Below, piece by piece: positions 33,584-45,992 of a DNA stretch of 64,000 bases; within the stretch, counting starts at the first letter, position 1; every line of letters begins with the position of its first letter. The stretch is from Saposhnikovia divaricata. Its lineage: Eukaryota > Streptophyta > Magnoliopsida > Apiales > Apiaceae. The translations under genes were made by a program, and so were the position numbers. The notes under the pieces are model-generated. The model saw only the letters and a list, made by a program, of their open reading frames with translations, searched no databases and was not told the origin of the DNA. The DNA lies in the NCBI GenBank assembly GCA_036435485.1, contig CM071596.1, forward strand, positions 15,466,001 through 15,530,000. Direction: 5' to 3'.

Positions 33584-36058
33584 TGTAACGCCCCCAAATC
33601 CACCCTGACAGGGGACCCGGGTCGTCACATTATCTCAATATGATAACGCAATAACAATACCAAATTTTATTACAACGGAGCATAAATGTCCCACTCCGCA
33701 GGTCTAAGATCGTCTTCACAGTATAATACAAAACAACTTGATACATCTCGAATTTATATATTACAAAAGTTCACATCAATAGAAATATAAAGATTCCAGT
33801 TGGATTCTTCTAATTGTTGTCGCCATAGCCTTGCGCTTTCCCTTTCCCTTTATAGCCCTGGCTGGACGTCTCGCCTTTCTCCGTCTTGACAGCTGAACAA
33901 AATGTTGTAAAGCAAGAATGAGCAACTATAGTGCTCAGCAAGTTCTCTTCTCGCTCGGTATATAAATATAATAAGGTTTACCGAAATAAGTACTCAAAAT
34001 TTTAATATCGAATGTAACAATGTGATTTGACTCAAATTTATCTTGAAAATATCATACTCGAAAGGCTCAAAACTCATCTCAAAACAGAATACTCAAAAGA
34101 CTCAATTGATATAACTCTGATAACTCATGATGTAAGAATGAACTGGTCTTCCACCTTTCCGTATCTCGGTGGGGCGATCAACTAACCAACCAAGAATACC
34201 GGCCTCCGATGACACCGCACTTCGCCCGATCACGGCTACAATACGATATCAACTATAATATATATGTATGAATGCTAGCATCATAATGGTTATCAATTCA
34301 ACCAAGGCAACGAATGCCTAAATATTCTCGGGTCCGTAAAACGGTACACGAGTCTCTCTTTCTCTATAAAGGGCCTCTTGCCCAACATTGACCAGTAGAA
34401 TACAGAATTCCCGAATAGTTGGGTACAGATAACTTGAGATAACTCTTTCAGAAAATATTTACAAATCTGGCGGACTGCCAGTATGACTCAATTTTAACAC
34501 CAATCCGAACAATGGACTGATGTAAATTCTCAATAATAATTTATCGGTTGACATGAACAAAATGCCAAACCTTGACAATAAGATCAACTATCTCGAATTT
34601 ATGAGAATAGTCTTAAGATTGAAGTAATTGGGAGTCGTACTGAACAAATAGTACTTCTCAATATTTATAATACTCAACATTGATGAACGTTTAGATAGAA
34701 TATTTTTCACTTGATCGACGAATAAAAATCTCTAACAATTATAATTTTAAACTCCTATTGGTTAGTTCGAACGAGGAACTTACTAAAAGATAATCAATAA
34801 ATAACGATTGAATTTGTACAATAAATTCAATCGAAAAGAATAAATTTAACTATCTCAGACGAATGAGATTAGTTTCACTGAATAAAATAATAGTCGTCTC
34901 GAATTAATGAGATCGACCCGATATCAATTAACTTGTTTCTATGCTTATAGGGATTATAATTTTTAAATAAACTAACTTGACAATGTAATAATATTTAACA
35001 AGGAAAAATTCTCAAAAGAAATTATTGCATCATATAGAGCAACAAATAATCTCAACATATAATATCTCAAAAATAATTAAGGAATTAAATAACACGAACA
35101 GAAATTCACAGTTTCCAAAAGTTAGGGTAAGAACGAACTTGCCTCGATCTCGAAGTACGAATGAATGAAGCTAAAATATATACTCTACCCGTGAACTTGG
35201 CGTCAATCTACGTCTCGAGAATTATTTTCTAAAAAAAAAATGACAACCAGAAATACGTGAGCGATTCTTCAGAATAAAATACTCCCGATCTGATAATCTA
35301 ATTAATAATAATATAATATCTCATAAAATCTCCGGAATAAATAACAGAAATTAATTCCGGGATAAATAACTATTTCTTCGAACACAGGAATTAAATCTGG
35401 AGAATATATCCTATTTTTAATATCTGGAAATCCAATTTCTTACTCAAAATGAAAAATTCAAACATCCATTTTTATTCAATTTAAATCCTAATAATTATTC
35501 TCATTTTTAAAATAATTTATCAAAGAATTCTAATTTACTAAACTCATTAATAATATAAAACAAATTTTAAATCTGACTCGATCCGGTTAATAAACCGGAA
35601 AATATTAAAAACAGCTTTCCAGAATAAAATCATATATTATTCTATTTATTCACAAATATACCCCTTTTATTGAAAATTAATAAATCTCTAATTTGTTTTC
35701 AAAATAATACTTATTTAATTAATAAATATTAAATTCTAAATTACATCTAAAATTCTAAATAATTCTATTTTATCAATAAAATCAATAATTCTAAATTATA
35801 TCTAAAATCTTATTTAATTAATTAACTAAACCATTTTAAATAATTTATTATTTATTAACCAAATTAATTAATATTTCATTTTTAACAAAACTTATTGAAT
35901 TCCGTTTTATTCGATTAACAAAATCCCGATTATTAAAACCCGAACATCTACGTTAATAATTTATTATATTTAACAGCAACTAAGCAACGATGTGGGTCCC
36001 ACCGTGTGGGCCCCACCTGTTTCTTCCTCTCCCCTGCATCTCTCTCTCGACTCTCTCC

Positions 36059-36100
<42 letters not shown>

Positions 36101-37227
36101 ACAACACGCACATACCAAAAACATCACCTCCCTCTAATCTTTCTTCATTCCCTCTTATCACCACCACCACCACAATTCGGTGGTGGTTCTCTCCACCCAA
36201 ACTGCATTCGAACTCCCCCCTCCTTACCTCTCCACTCTCCCTTTTCTCCATTCATTACTCCCGTTCCATCCCTTCCCCCACTCCAACATAAACTTCAACT
36301 AAACCAACATCAATCCCTTCCCCTTATATCCCCGGCAAAACTACAACAATTCACAATCAACCCACCCATCAACCATCTCTCCACCAATCTCCCTCTTCGC
36401 ACCCCTCCTACCGCCGACTCCTCCCCTCTCCGACTACAACCGATAGACCACAACCAAGCAACAACAACAATCACAATCGACTTTACAGATTTTATTCAAC
36501 GACACCAAGACCAACCACAACAATCACAAACCCACAGCCACACTTCTCTCTCGACTACCACACGGTAGTACCAAACAAAACAAACAATCGATCCCAAGTA
36601 AAACCAGTTCTATTAATTGACCAAAAGTAATTAACAAACGAAAAAAAATGAACACGAAAAGGAAACAAAGAAAAAAAAACAAGCTACCTGGGTCTTGTTT
36701 TGGTTCGTGTATATGAATATACTGGATATAGATTTTGGGTAAAAGAAGAGACAAGAGTGTATTGTGTATCTGTGTTTTGTTCGGTGTGTATATATGAGTA
36801 TTTAAGCCGTGTGTTTTGGTTACAGAAGGAAAGAAAAACAAAAGTGTAGTGTGTCTGTTTTATTGAGTAAATAAGATCGTTGGGTTTGTTTTTGTTAATG
36901 CAAAGACCAGCCTTTTTATAACAGAAATAAGGTACTGTGATTAATCATGAAATTGGTAATGGTTGTGATAAAAAATTTAAAAGATTAAAACATGGAGACA
37001 AAATCATTGTAACATTTAGTGGTGTAATCATCATAAAATTTTTTTATTTAATAGGTGGGTAATTATTAAATTAAAAGAAAAAAAATGGGGGACAATTATA
37101 ATGATGCAAATATTTAATATAATTATTTAATAAAAAGATTTCGTTTTTCTCCCGCTGACTAATTAAAACGAGACTCAAAAATTCGGCTAAAAATAAAAAT
37201 CTATTTCGAAAATTCGTGGTTATTACA
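33584..37227 (-). repeat. 3' LTR of Tekay element 1
   Basis: 3,644 bp. It contains a (CT)n tract at about 36061-36099, 8 bp longer than in the other LTR. The pyrimidine-rich segment after it creates long open frames that look like artefacts of low complexity. Confidence 0.95.
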
Positions 37228-37241
37228 GTCTTCCTCCCTTA
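37228..37241 (-). promoter_or_regulatory. Polypurine tract of Tekay element 1
   Basis: On the minus strand aagggaggaagac abuts the 3' LTR. Confidence 0.8.
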
Positions 37242-37266
37242 TAGGATTCCGTCCTCGGAATCAAAA

Positions 37267-40200
37267 CTATGCACTAAACAATTCCGGATATCTATTCCGC
37301 ATTTCACTTTCTAATTCCCACGTGGCTTCCTCAACTTGGTGGTTTCTCCAAAGTACTTTCACTAAATTCACTTTCTTAGTTCTTAACTCTTGCACTTTGT
37401 AATCTAGGATCTCTACTGGTTTTTCTTCGTATGTCAAATCTGGACGAATTTCCACTGGTTCGTAGGTTATAACGTGCCTGAAATCAGAATGGTACTCTCT
37501 TAACGCAGAAACATGAAACACGTCGTGGATATGCTGAAGGTCTGGAGGTAGGGCCAACTGATAAGCTAGTGGTCCTATCTTCTTAAGAATCTCAAAAGGT
37601 CCTATATATCTGGGGCTTAACTTGCCTTTCTTTCCGAATCTCATTACTCCTTTCCAAGGTGAAACTTTTAGCATCACTTTATCTCCCACTTCAAACGCTT
37701 TGTCTTTCCTCTTTTGATTTGCATACTTCCTCTGTCGATCTTGAGCTGCAACTAACCTTTTTCGAATAACCTCGGTTGCTTGCTTAGTTTGTTGAAGTAA
37801 TTCCGGTCCTAGTATCTTTCTTTCTCCTACTTCATCCCAATATAACGGTGATCTACACTTCCTTCCGTACAAAGCTTCATAAGGTGCCATACATATGCTC
37901 GAATGGTAACTATTGTTGTAAGCAAACTCGACTAGGGGCAAATGCTCATCCCAACTTCCTTTAAAATCAAGTGCACAGGCTCTTAACATATCTTCAACTG
38001 TTTGAATCGTTCTTTCACTTTGTCCGTCGGTCTGTGGATGATAAGCAGTGCTCAGATTTAACTTCGTGCCAAGACATTCTTGAAAACTTTTCCAAAATCG
38101 AGAAGTAAAACGGGCATCTCTATCGGATACAATTGAAACAGGTACTCCGTGACGAACTACAATCTCCTTTAGGTATATGTTCACCAATCTGTCAACGGAA
38201 TACTTATCACTAATTGGTAGGAAATGCGCAGATTTAGTGAGTCGGTCGACAATAACCCAAATAGCATCGTGGCTAGCTCTAGTTCGGGGCAATCCTACGA
38301 CAAAATCCATGGTAATATGTTCCCATTTCCACTCGGGTATCTCTAAAGGTTGTAGAAGTCCACTTGGTCGTTGATGTTCGGCTTTCACTTTCTGACAGGT
38401 CAAACACTTACTTACCCATTCTGCAATCTCTCTCTTCATGTTGGGCCACCAATAATTCAACTTGATGTCTTGATACATTTTTGTGCTCCCTGGGTGAATG
38501 GAATATCTCGAGTTATGCGCTTCGCTCATAATTTCTTCCTTCAACTCTGTAACATTAGGAATCCATATTCTCGATGCAAATCGCTTAATTCCCTTTTCAT
38601 CTTTTGAACTTAGAAATTCTTCTCCGGTCAACTCTGATCTTCTTTCTTCCATCACTTGCTCTTGACAACGTCGAATCTTCTCGAGTAACTCCGGTTGAAA
38701 CTGAATGCTGTAAACTCTTTCATTGTTTAGGACTGGGATCTTGACTTCCAATTCCATTTTCTCAAATTCTCTGACCAATTCTTCTGAGGTTGTCAACAGG
38801 TTTAGTCTCTCCTTTCTACTTAAAGCATCAGCTACAACATTAGCCTTCCCTGGGTGGTAGTTTATCGAGCAGTCATAGTCCTTGATCAATTCTAACCATC
38901 TTCTTTGTCTCATGTTTAATTCCTTTTGCGTGAATATATACTTTAAGCTCTTGTGATCCGTGTAAATCTCGCATTTCTCTCCGTAAAGGTAATGTCTCCA
39001 AATCTTGAGTGCGAAAACAATAGCAGCAAGTTCCAAATCGTGAGTAGGGTAACGGGACTCATATTCCTTCAGTTGCCGAGAGGCATAAGCTATTACTTTT
39101 CCGTGTTGCATCAAAACACATCCCAAACCCTTGTGAGAAGCGTCGCTGTAAATTACGAAATCGCCTTTCTCATCGGGTAAGGTCAACACCGGGGCAGTAG
39201 TCAATCTCTTCTTCAATTCTTGAAAGCTATCTTCACATTTGGGGGTCCATTCGAACTTTTCACTCTTTCTGGTAAGTCGAGTCAGTGGCGTAGCTATCTT
39301 TGAGAAATCCTTCACGAACCTGCGATAGTATCCGGCCAAACCAAGGAAACTTCTAACTTCGGTGGGAGTCTTGGGTCTCTCCCAGTCTGCTACGGCTTCT
39401 ATCTTTGCGGGGTCTACAGAAATCCCTTCGCCGCTTACAATGTGTCCCAAAAATTGAACTTCTTTTAGCCAGAATTCACACTTCGAGAATTTTGCATATA
39501 ACTTTTCCTTCCGCAGCGTTTCCAGAACTAGACGGAGGTGTTCAGCATGTTCCTCAGGAGACTTCGAGTATATCAGGATGTCATCAATAAATACAATCAC
39601 GAACTTGTCCAAGTACCTCTTGAACACACGATTCATCAAATCCATAAAAGCAGCTGGCGCATTCGTCAATCCAAAAGACATGACTAAGAATTCGTAATGT
39701 CCATATCGGGTCCTAAAGGCAGTCTTAGGGATATCTTCAGGCTTGATCTTTAGTTGATGATAGCCGGATCTCAAATCAATCTTTGAAAAACATGTAGCTC
39801 CCTTAAGTTGGTCAAACAGATCGTCGATTCGAGGTAAGGGGTACTTATTCTTGATGGTCATCTTGTTCAACTCACGATAATCAATGCATAGTCGCATAGA
39901 TCCGTCCTTCTTTTTCACGAACAGCACTGGAGCTCCCCACGGGGATACACTTGGTCTGATTACGCCTTTGTCAAGTAGTTCTTGCAGTTGGGTAGCCAAC
40001 TCCTTCATCTCAACTGGAGCCATTCGGTATGGTGCTTTGGAAATTGGTGCAGTTCCCGGGGCAAGATCGATATTGAATTCTATTTCTCTGTCGGGCGGCA
40101 ATCCAGGTAAGTCTTCAGGAAAAACATCTTCGAATTGATTCACTACAGGGATTTCATCAATGGCAGGGGCTTGCTTCTCGTTGTCAACCACATAAGCTAA

Positions 40201-41892
40201 GTAGGCTTGACACCCACTTCTTAGTAGTTTCTTCGCTTGAATCAAAGTCAGAAAATTACTAGTAGGTTTCCTTCCGCGGAATTGTATTCTTTTGCCGTTG
40301 GGTCCCTTTACACTAACCCACTTACGCCGACAATTGATTTGAGCATCATAACGTGTCAACCAATCCATTCCCAGAATTATATCAAACTCCCCTAAATTAA
40401 AAGAAAGAAGGTCTGCTTCGAAACGTTGTCCTTGGATTTCGATTCCACAATCTGGACATATCTGATCTACAGGGACTTTTTCCTGATTTGCTACTTCTAT
40501 AATCAATGTCTCCCCTAATGGTACGGACTGAATATCCAATTTATTCCTAAAATTCTCCGATATGAAAGATTTTGTTGCTCCCGAATCAAACAAAACACAT
40601 GCATCCACAGAATTGACTAAAAGCGTACCTGCAATCACATCACTATCAGCAATAGCATCCTTCACCGTCATGTTGAAAGTACGAGCAGTTGGCTTGTTGC
40701 TGGGAGGTGCCATGAGTCTAGGTGCAGTTGTCTCCTTTGGTGGTGACTTGCAATCTCGTGCGATATGTCCTTTCTTTCCGCAATTGAAACAAGTAACGGC
40801 CTTATCCTTGCAGTGAGAAGAATAGTGCCCTTTTTGTCCACAGTTGTAACAAACAATGTTGGCCAGATTACATGGTCCTGGGTGCTTCCTTCCACACGTT
40901 TTGCATTCAGGTAGCGGTGGCCTTCCTTGAATTAAATTGGCTGCCTGAGGGGGTCTGGACCTTTGATTGTTTCCCCTAGCGTCTTGATTCTCAGTTCTCT
41001 TTGTATCATTGCCTCTGTCTTCCCGCTTCACAAAAGGTCTCTTTCCATTCCGATCGTCCGGCTTCCTCTCAAAATTATTTCCACGATTCTGAAACTTCCT
41101 TTTCTTCATATCCTTGTCCTTTGAGTACAACTCAGATCCACTTTCCACAATAGATGCTTTTTGAACCACAGTAGCATAGTTGGTGATTTCTAGGACCGCA
41201 ACTCGATTCTGGATCCACGGCTTCAGCCCTAGTTGGAAACGTTTAGCTCTCTTTTCGTCAGTATCCACATGGTAAGGCACAAACCTAGAGAGTTCAGAAA
41301 ACTTGGCTTCGTATTCAGCTACAGTCATGTTGCCTTGCTTGAGTTCCAGAAACTTGACCTCCATTTGGCTCTCCAAGTATTTAGGAAAATATTTCTCTAA
41401 AAATAGCTGCGTGAACCTGGTCCAGGGTATGACTACGTTCCCTTCCATTGCTCTCTTTGATTCCCACCAATAATTCGCCTCACCTTTTAACATATAGGCT
41501 GCAAAAATGGTTTTTTTCTCTTCTTCTACCCCTACGATCTCAAAGGTTTTCTCTATTTCACGTAACCAGATTCTAGCTTCCACTGGGTTAGTGGTACCTT
41601 TAAACTCAGGTGGACTCAAGGATTTGAATGATTTGAAACTCACAGTAGTTTGGGTCAGTTGAGCTGGAGGTGGATTCCCTCCTATATTTTGGTATAGCTG
41701 AGGCTGAGGGTTCTGGGTATGCTGAATAAGAAAGTTCATAAGTAGACTCATCGGGTTATTTTCTTGGTTGGGACCTCGAGCGAGTTGTGGTTCCGGGTTT
41801 GGAACTTGGTTCTGAGGTGGAACCTCATTCCCTGGATTCACCTCGGGTTGAGGACGAGGATTCTTTGCGGGTCTTCCTCTTTTTGGTGCCAT
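37267..41892 (-). CDS. Tekay gag-pol polyprotein with chromodomain (element 1)
   Basis: One frame of 1,541 codons. Gag occupies about residues 85-260 ([20 protein letters not shown]; then [20 protein letters not shown]). Two CCHC zinc knuckles lie at ~347-360 and ~368-381 ([28 protein letters not shown]). Protease has DSGA at ~434; RT has FIDD at ~767-770; RNase H has SDASHKG at ~914. Integrase has an H…H…C…C zinc region from ~1121 and a DDE core from ~1190. The last ~55 residues (from [15 protein letters not shown]) resemble the group II chromodomain of Tekay elements, thought to steer insertion to heterochromatin. The product would package, copy and insert the element. The RT motif normally reading MPFGLTNAP is MSFGLTNAP here, and integrase reads [13 protein letters not shown] where element 2 has [13 protein letters not shown]. 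The start is the first Met after the leader. Confidence 0.95.
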   Translation of the reverse strand: MAPKRGRPAKNPRPQPEVNPGNEVPPQNQVPNPEPQLARGPNQENNPMSLLMNFLIQHTQNPQPQLYQNIGGNPPPAQLTQTTVSFKSFKSLSPPEFKGTTNPVEARIWLREIEKTFEIVGVEEEKKTIFAAYMLKGEANYWWESKRAMEGNVVIPWTRFTQLFLEKYFPKYLESQMEVKFLELKQGNMTVAEYEAKFSELSRFVPYHVDTDEKRAKRFQLGLKPWIQNRVAVLEITNYATVVQKASIVESGSELYSKDKDMKKRKFQNRGNNFERKPDDRNGKRPFVKREDRGNDTKRTENQDARGNNQRSRPPQAANLIQGRPPLPECKTCGRKHPGPCNLANIVCYNCGQKGHYSSHCKDKAVTCFNCGKKGHIARDCKSPPKETTAPRLMAPPSNKPTARTFNMTVKDAIADSDVIAGTLLVNSVDACVLFDSGATKSFISENFRNKLDIQSVPLGETLIIEVANQEKVPVDQICPDCGIEIQGQRFEADLLSFNLGEFDIILGMDWLTRYDAQINCRRKWVSVKGPNGKRIQFRGRKPTSNFLTLIQAKKLLRSGCQAYLAYVVDNEKQAPAIDEIPVVNQFEDVFPEDLPGLPPDREIEFNIDLAPGTAPISKAPYRMAPVEMKELATQLQELLDKGVIRPSVSPWGAPVLFVKKKDGSMRLCIDYRELNKMTIKNKYPLPRIDDLFDQLKGATCFSKIDLRSGYHQLKIKPEDIPKTAFRTRYGHYEFLVMSFGLTNAPAAFMDLMNRVFKRYLDKFVIVFIDDILIYSKSPEEHAEHLRLVLETLRKEKLYAKFSKCEFWLKEVQFLGHIVSGEGISVDPAKIEAVADWERPKTPTEVRSFLGLAGYYRRFVKDFSKIATPLTRLTRKSEKFEWTPKCEDSFQELKKRLTTAPVLTLPDEKGDFVIYSDASHKGLGCVLMQHGKVIAYASRQLKEYESRYPTHDLELAAIVFALKIWRHYLYGEKCEIYTDHKSLKYIFTQKELNMRQRRWLELIKDYDCSINYHPGKANVVADALSRKERLNLLTTSEELVREFEKMELEVKIPVLNNERVYSIQFQPELLEKIRRCQEQVMEERRSELTGEEFLSSKDEKGIKRFASRIWIPNVTELKEEIMSEAHNSRYSIHPGSTKMYQDIKLNYWWPNMKREIAEWVSKCLTCQKVKAEHQRPSGLLQPLEIPEWKWEHITMDFVVGLPRTRASHDAIWVIVDRLTKSAHFLPISDKYSVDRLVNIYLKEIVVRHGVPVSIVSDRDARFTSRFWKSFQECLGTKLNLSTAYHPQTDGQSERTIQTVEDMLRACALDFKGSWDEHLPLVEFAYNNSYHSSICMAPYEALYGRKCRSPLYWDEVGERKILGPELLQQTKQATEVIRKRLVAAQDRQRKYANQKRKDKAFEVGDKVMLKVSPWKGVMRFGKKGKLSPRYIGPFEILKKIGPLAYQLALPPDLQHIHDVFHVSALREYHSDFRHVITYEPVEIRPDLTYEEKPVEILDYKVQELRTKKVNLVKVLWRNHQVEEATWELESEMRNRYPELFSA

Positions 41893-42291
41893 TTTTTTTT
41901 CTATAAAGATGAAAACAGGAGCTTGGTCAAACTAGGTAAAATTATAACAGAATATCGGTGCTGGTAACGTAAACTCTTAAAATCTTATGTCGAATTTCTG
42001 AAAATGCTGAAGATATATCTCATGTGTCACAATATTTTTTTTTTTTTTTTTTTTACAGGAGTACTATTATTAAAGCGCAACAACAATAATAAATCTGAAA
42101 CAGGTAAGGGTGCAAAAATATTAATATCCACATATAATCCATCATGGTACCATAAGGTACGTTTAATGCATACATCTGATACAAGCTAGCCAACTCATAC
42201 ATAAACACCATAATGCAAACAAATCTAATGCATCACTATACAGAAAGTGGGTCATCAAGAACAAGCCCAAGCTACAATATCAGCTACGGTC
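41893..42291 (-). other. Spacer between the extra ORF and gag (element 1)
   Basis: About 400 bp, non-coding, with a run of about 21 T at 42033-42053 on the plus strand (poly-A in the sense direction). No promoter or splice site can be assigned with confidence. Confidence 0.6.
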
Positions 42292-43251
42292 TCAACGGCC
42301 AAACATCTCACCCACGCGTCCCTGGAACTCCTCGATAGCTCTGGCAATCAACTCTGTAACAGCATTGCGATCCACGGCTCCTGTACTAGAGGATGGTAGG
42401 GCTGTGAGATCAGTCTGTAGCCCAGTCAGAATAGCAATAGAGATCTGATGTACGATCTCCATAGGAACATTCCTCACAAGCAAGCTGCCTCCTCCATGAA
42501 CTGTGGTAGGGTCGACCGACAGTAATCGCAATATAGCATCTCTAGTGGCAAAAATCTCCTCATAACGAAGCCATGCCCATTGAAACTGCTGGAAAAGATA
42601 ATCATGAACCATCCAAGGTACAGGCCCTCGATCCCCTCTCGGCTGCGTGGGCATACCAACTGGCTGTGCTGGGAAAGGTGGAGCAGATGAGATAGTCACC
42701 ACTGAAGCAGGGATATGTATAGCAGGTGCAGGAGGAGTAGTATCACATGCAGGCATGGCACTGACAGGTGGAAACATGTAGTCAGGCACGGTAGGGACTG
42801 TCGGCGTCGAAGCATAGACGGGAACAGGTAAAGTAAACAACTCAGCAAGAGCCGCTACTCCTGTAGGTACATCAACTCCGGATACTGGAGCTGACAAGGT
42901 AGGTACAACCTCAATACGGACGGGTGAAAGCTGGCTCTCATCAACTGGATCCGTAATCTCGGGCACTGGGGTCTCAACTCTGAACGTCTCAGGGGTAGGA
43001 GCCTCTAAATCAATCACTGGTGGAGGAGAATCGACTATCTCAATGATCTGGTCAGGAGAATCTACTAAATCTATCACATGTGGAGGAGAAGGTGTAAGGA
43101 TCTGAACTGAAGAATCCTCCGTGTCACTAACCATCAGCATAAACTCTTCAGACGGGTCACTGTCTGAACCTGAGCTAAGTGGTCCATGCGGGTAAGGTGT
43201 AGGAGATCTATCTCGGGTAGAACGGAAATCTGATGGTCTGGAAGTAGACAT
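42292..43251 (-). CDS. Extra ORF (ORF0) upstream of gag in Tekay element 1
   Basis: 319 codons between the primer site and gag, in the sense direction, with no match to known retrotransposon domains that I recognise. Residues 1-50 are rich in Ser, Asp and Pro with an acidic SGSDSDPSEE run. Residues 47-85 hold three SUMO-interaction-like cores: VIDL at 59-62, IIEIVD at 69-74 and VIDL at 79-82, each followed by acidic residues. Residues 90-205 are Pro/Thr/Val-rich and look disordered. Residues 211-319 form a conserved, probably helical domain (starting VPWMVHDYLFQQFQW, then RYEEIFATRDAILRLLSVDP). It aligns along its whole length with ORF0 of element 2. No signal peptide or membrane segment is seen. 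Retention of a long frame in two diverged elements argues for a real protein; its function is unknown. Confidence 0.75.
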   Translation of the reverse strand: MSTSRPSDFRSTRDRSPTPYPHGPLSSGSDSDPSEEFMLMVSDTEDSSVQILTPSPPHVIDLVDSPDQIIEIVDSPPPVIDLEAPTPETFRVETPVPEITDPVDESQLSPVRIEVVPTLSAPVSGVDVPTGVAALAELFTLPVPVYASTPTVPTVPDYMFPPVSAMPACDTTPPAPAIHIPASVVTISSAPPFPAQPVGMPTQPRGDRGPVPWMVHDYLFQQFQWAWLRYEEIFATRDAILRLLSVDPTTVHGGGSLLVRNVPMEIVHQISIAILTGLQTDLTALPSSSTGAVDRNAVTELIARAIEEFQGRVGEMFGR

Positions 43252-43467
43252 CTACAAAAGTACGAAAAATCTCGGTCAGGTTTCAATCGAATAGATATGC
43301 CTATAAATATATATAAAGGCGTAAGGCGCTAAGTGCCAAAATCTCAACATCGTATCATATCTCTAAATTCTCACGTCGCGTTATAGTTCTAGGTTCGTAT
43401 TACATCTCTAAATTCTCGCATCGGGTTATACTCCAAGGCTCGTACGATTCCTAAAAATATAACTAAG
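43252..43467 (-). other. 5' leader of Tekay element 1
   Basis: About 216 bp between the primer-binding site and ORF0; no other feature seen. Confidence 0.6.
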
Positions 43468-43479
43468 GCTCTGATACCA
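43468..43479 (-). promoter_or_regulatory. Primer-binding site of Tekay element 1
   Basis: On the minus strand TGGTATCAGAGC, complementary to the 3' end of plant initiator Met tRNA, four bases after the 5' LTR. Confidence 0.93.
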
Positions 43480-43483
43480 AAAC

Positions 43484-45958
43484 TGTAACGCCCCCAAATC
43501 CACCCTGACAGGGGACCCGGGTCGTCACATTATCTCAATATGATAACGCAATAACAATACCAAATTTTATTACAACGGAGCATAAATGTCCCACTCCGCA
43601 GGTCTAAGATCGTCTTCACAGTATAATACAAAACAACTTGATACATCTCGAATTTATATATTACAAAAGTTCACATCAATAGAAATATAAAGATTCCAGT
43701 TGGATTCTTCTAATTGTTGTCGCCATAGCCTTGCGCTTTCCCTTTCCCTTTATAGCCCTGGCTGGACGTCTCGCCTTTCTCCGTCTTGACAGCTGAACAA
43801 AATGTTGTAAAGCAAGAATGAGCAACTATAGTGCTCAGCAAGTTCTCTTCTCGCTCGGTATATAAATATAATAAGGTTTACCGAAATAAGTACTCAAAAT
43901 TTTAATATCGAATGTAACAATGTGATTTGACTCAAATTTATCTTGAAAATATCATACTCGAAAGGCTCAAAACTCATCTCAAAACAGAATACTCAAAAGA
44001 CTCAATTGATATAACTCTGATAACTCATGATGTAAGAATGAACTGGTCTTCCACCTTTCCGTATCTCGGTGGGGCGATCAACTAACCAACCAAGAATACC
44101 GGCCTCCGATGACACCGCACTTCGCCCGATCACGGCTACAATACGATATCAACTATAATATATATGTATGAATGCTAGCATCATAATGGTTATCAATTCA
44201 ACCAAGGCAACGAATGCCTAAATATTCTCGGGTCCGTAAAACGGTACACGAGTCTCTCTTTCTCTATAAAGGGCCTCTTGCCCAACATTGACCAGTAGAA
44301 TACAGAATTCCCGAATAGTTGGGTACAGATAACTTGAGATAACTCTTTCAGAAAATATTTACAAATCTGGCGGACTGCCAGTATGACTCAATTTTAACAC
44401 CAATCCGAACAATGGACTGATGTAAATTCTCAATAATAATTTATCGGTTGACATGAACAAAATGCCAAACCTTGACAATAAGATCAACTATCTCGAATTT
44501 ATGAGAATAGTCTTAAGATTGAAGTAATTGGGAGTCGTACTGAACAAATAGTACTTCTCAATATTTATAATACTCAACATTGATGAACGTTTAGATAGAA
44601 TATTTTTCACTTGATCGACGAATAAAAATCTCTAACAATTATAATTTTAAACTCCTATTGGTTAGTTCGAACGAGGAACTTACTAAAAGATAATCAATAA
44701 ATAACGATTGAATTTGTACAATAAATTCAATCGAAAAGAATAAATTTAACTATCTCAGACGAATGAGATTAGTTTCACTGAATAAAATAATAGTCGTCTC
44801 GAATTAATGAGATCGACCCGATATCAATTAACTTGTTTCTATGCTTATAGGGATTATAATTTTTAAATAAACTAACTTGACAATGTAATAATATTTAACA
44901 AGGAAAAATTCTCAAAAGAAATTATTGCATCATATAGAGCAACAAATAATCTCAACATATAATATCTCAAAAATAATTAAGGAATTAAATAACACGAACA
45001 GAAATTCACAGTTTCCAAAAGTTAGGGTAAGAACGAACTTGCCTCGATCTCGAAGTACGAATGAATGAAGCTAAAATATATACTCTACCCGTGAACTTGG
45101 CGTCAATCTACGTCTCGAGAATTATTTTCTAAAAAAAAAATGACAACCAGAAATACGTGAGCGATTCTTCAGAATAAAATACTCCCGATCTGATAATCTA
45201 ATTAATAATAATATAATATCTCATAAAATCTCCGGAATAAATAACAGAAATTAATTCCGGGATAAATAACTATTTCTTCGAACACAGGAATTAAATCTGG
45301 AGAATATATCCTATTTTTAATATCTGGAAATCCAATTTCTTACTCAAAATGAAAAATTCAAACATCCATTTTTATTCAATTTAAATCCTAATAATTATTC
45401 TCATTTTTAAAATAATTTATCAAAGAATTCTAATTTACTAAACTCATTAATAATATAAAACAAATTTTAAATCTGACTCGATCCGGTTAATAAACCGGAA
45501 AATATTAAAAACAGCTTTCCAGAATAAAATCATATATTATTCTATTTATTCACAAATATACCCCTTTTATTGAAAATTAATAAATCTCTAATTTGTTTTC
45601 AAAATAATACTTATTTAATTAATAAATATTAAATTCTAAATTACATCTAAAATTCTAAATAATTCTATTTTATCAATACAATCAATAATTCTAAATTATA
45701 TCTAAAATCTTATTTAATTAATTAACTAAACCATTTTAAATAATTTATTATTTATTAACCAAATTAATTAATATTTCATTTTTAACAAAACTTATTGAAT
45801 TCCGTTTTATTCGATTAACAAAATCCCGATTATTAAAACCCGAACATCTACGTTAATAATTTATTATATTTAACAGCAACTAAGCAACGATGTGGGTCCC
45901 ACCGTGTGGGCCCCACCTGTTTCTTCCTCTCCCCTGCATCTCTCTCTCGACTCTCTCC

Positions 45959-45992
<34 letters not shown>

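Noticed and set aside
35990..36568. 192-codon plus-strand ORF and its near copy at 45906-46460, with minus-strand partners (35970-36251, 36524-36841, 45880-46143, 46416-46733)
   Set aside because: They lie in the pyrimidine-rich part of the two LTRs of one element, are low complexity, and differ in frame with the (CT)n length. Similarity between them is simply LTR identity.
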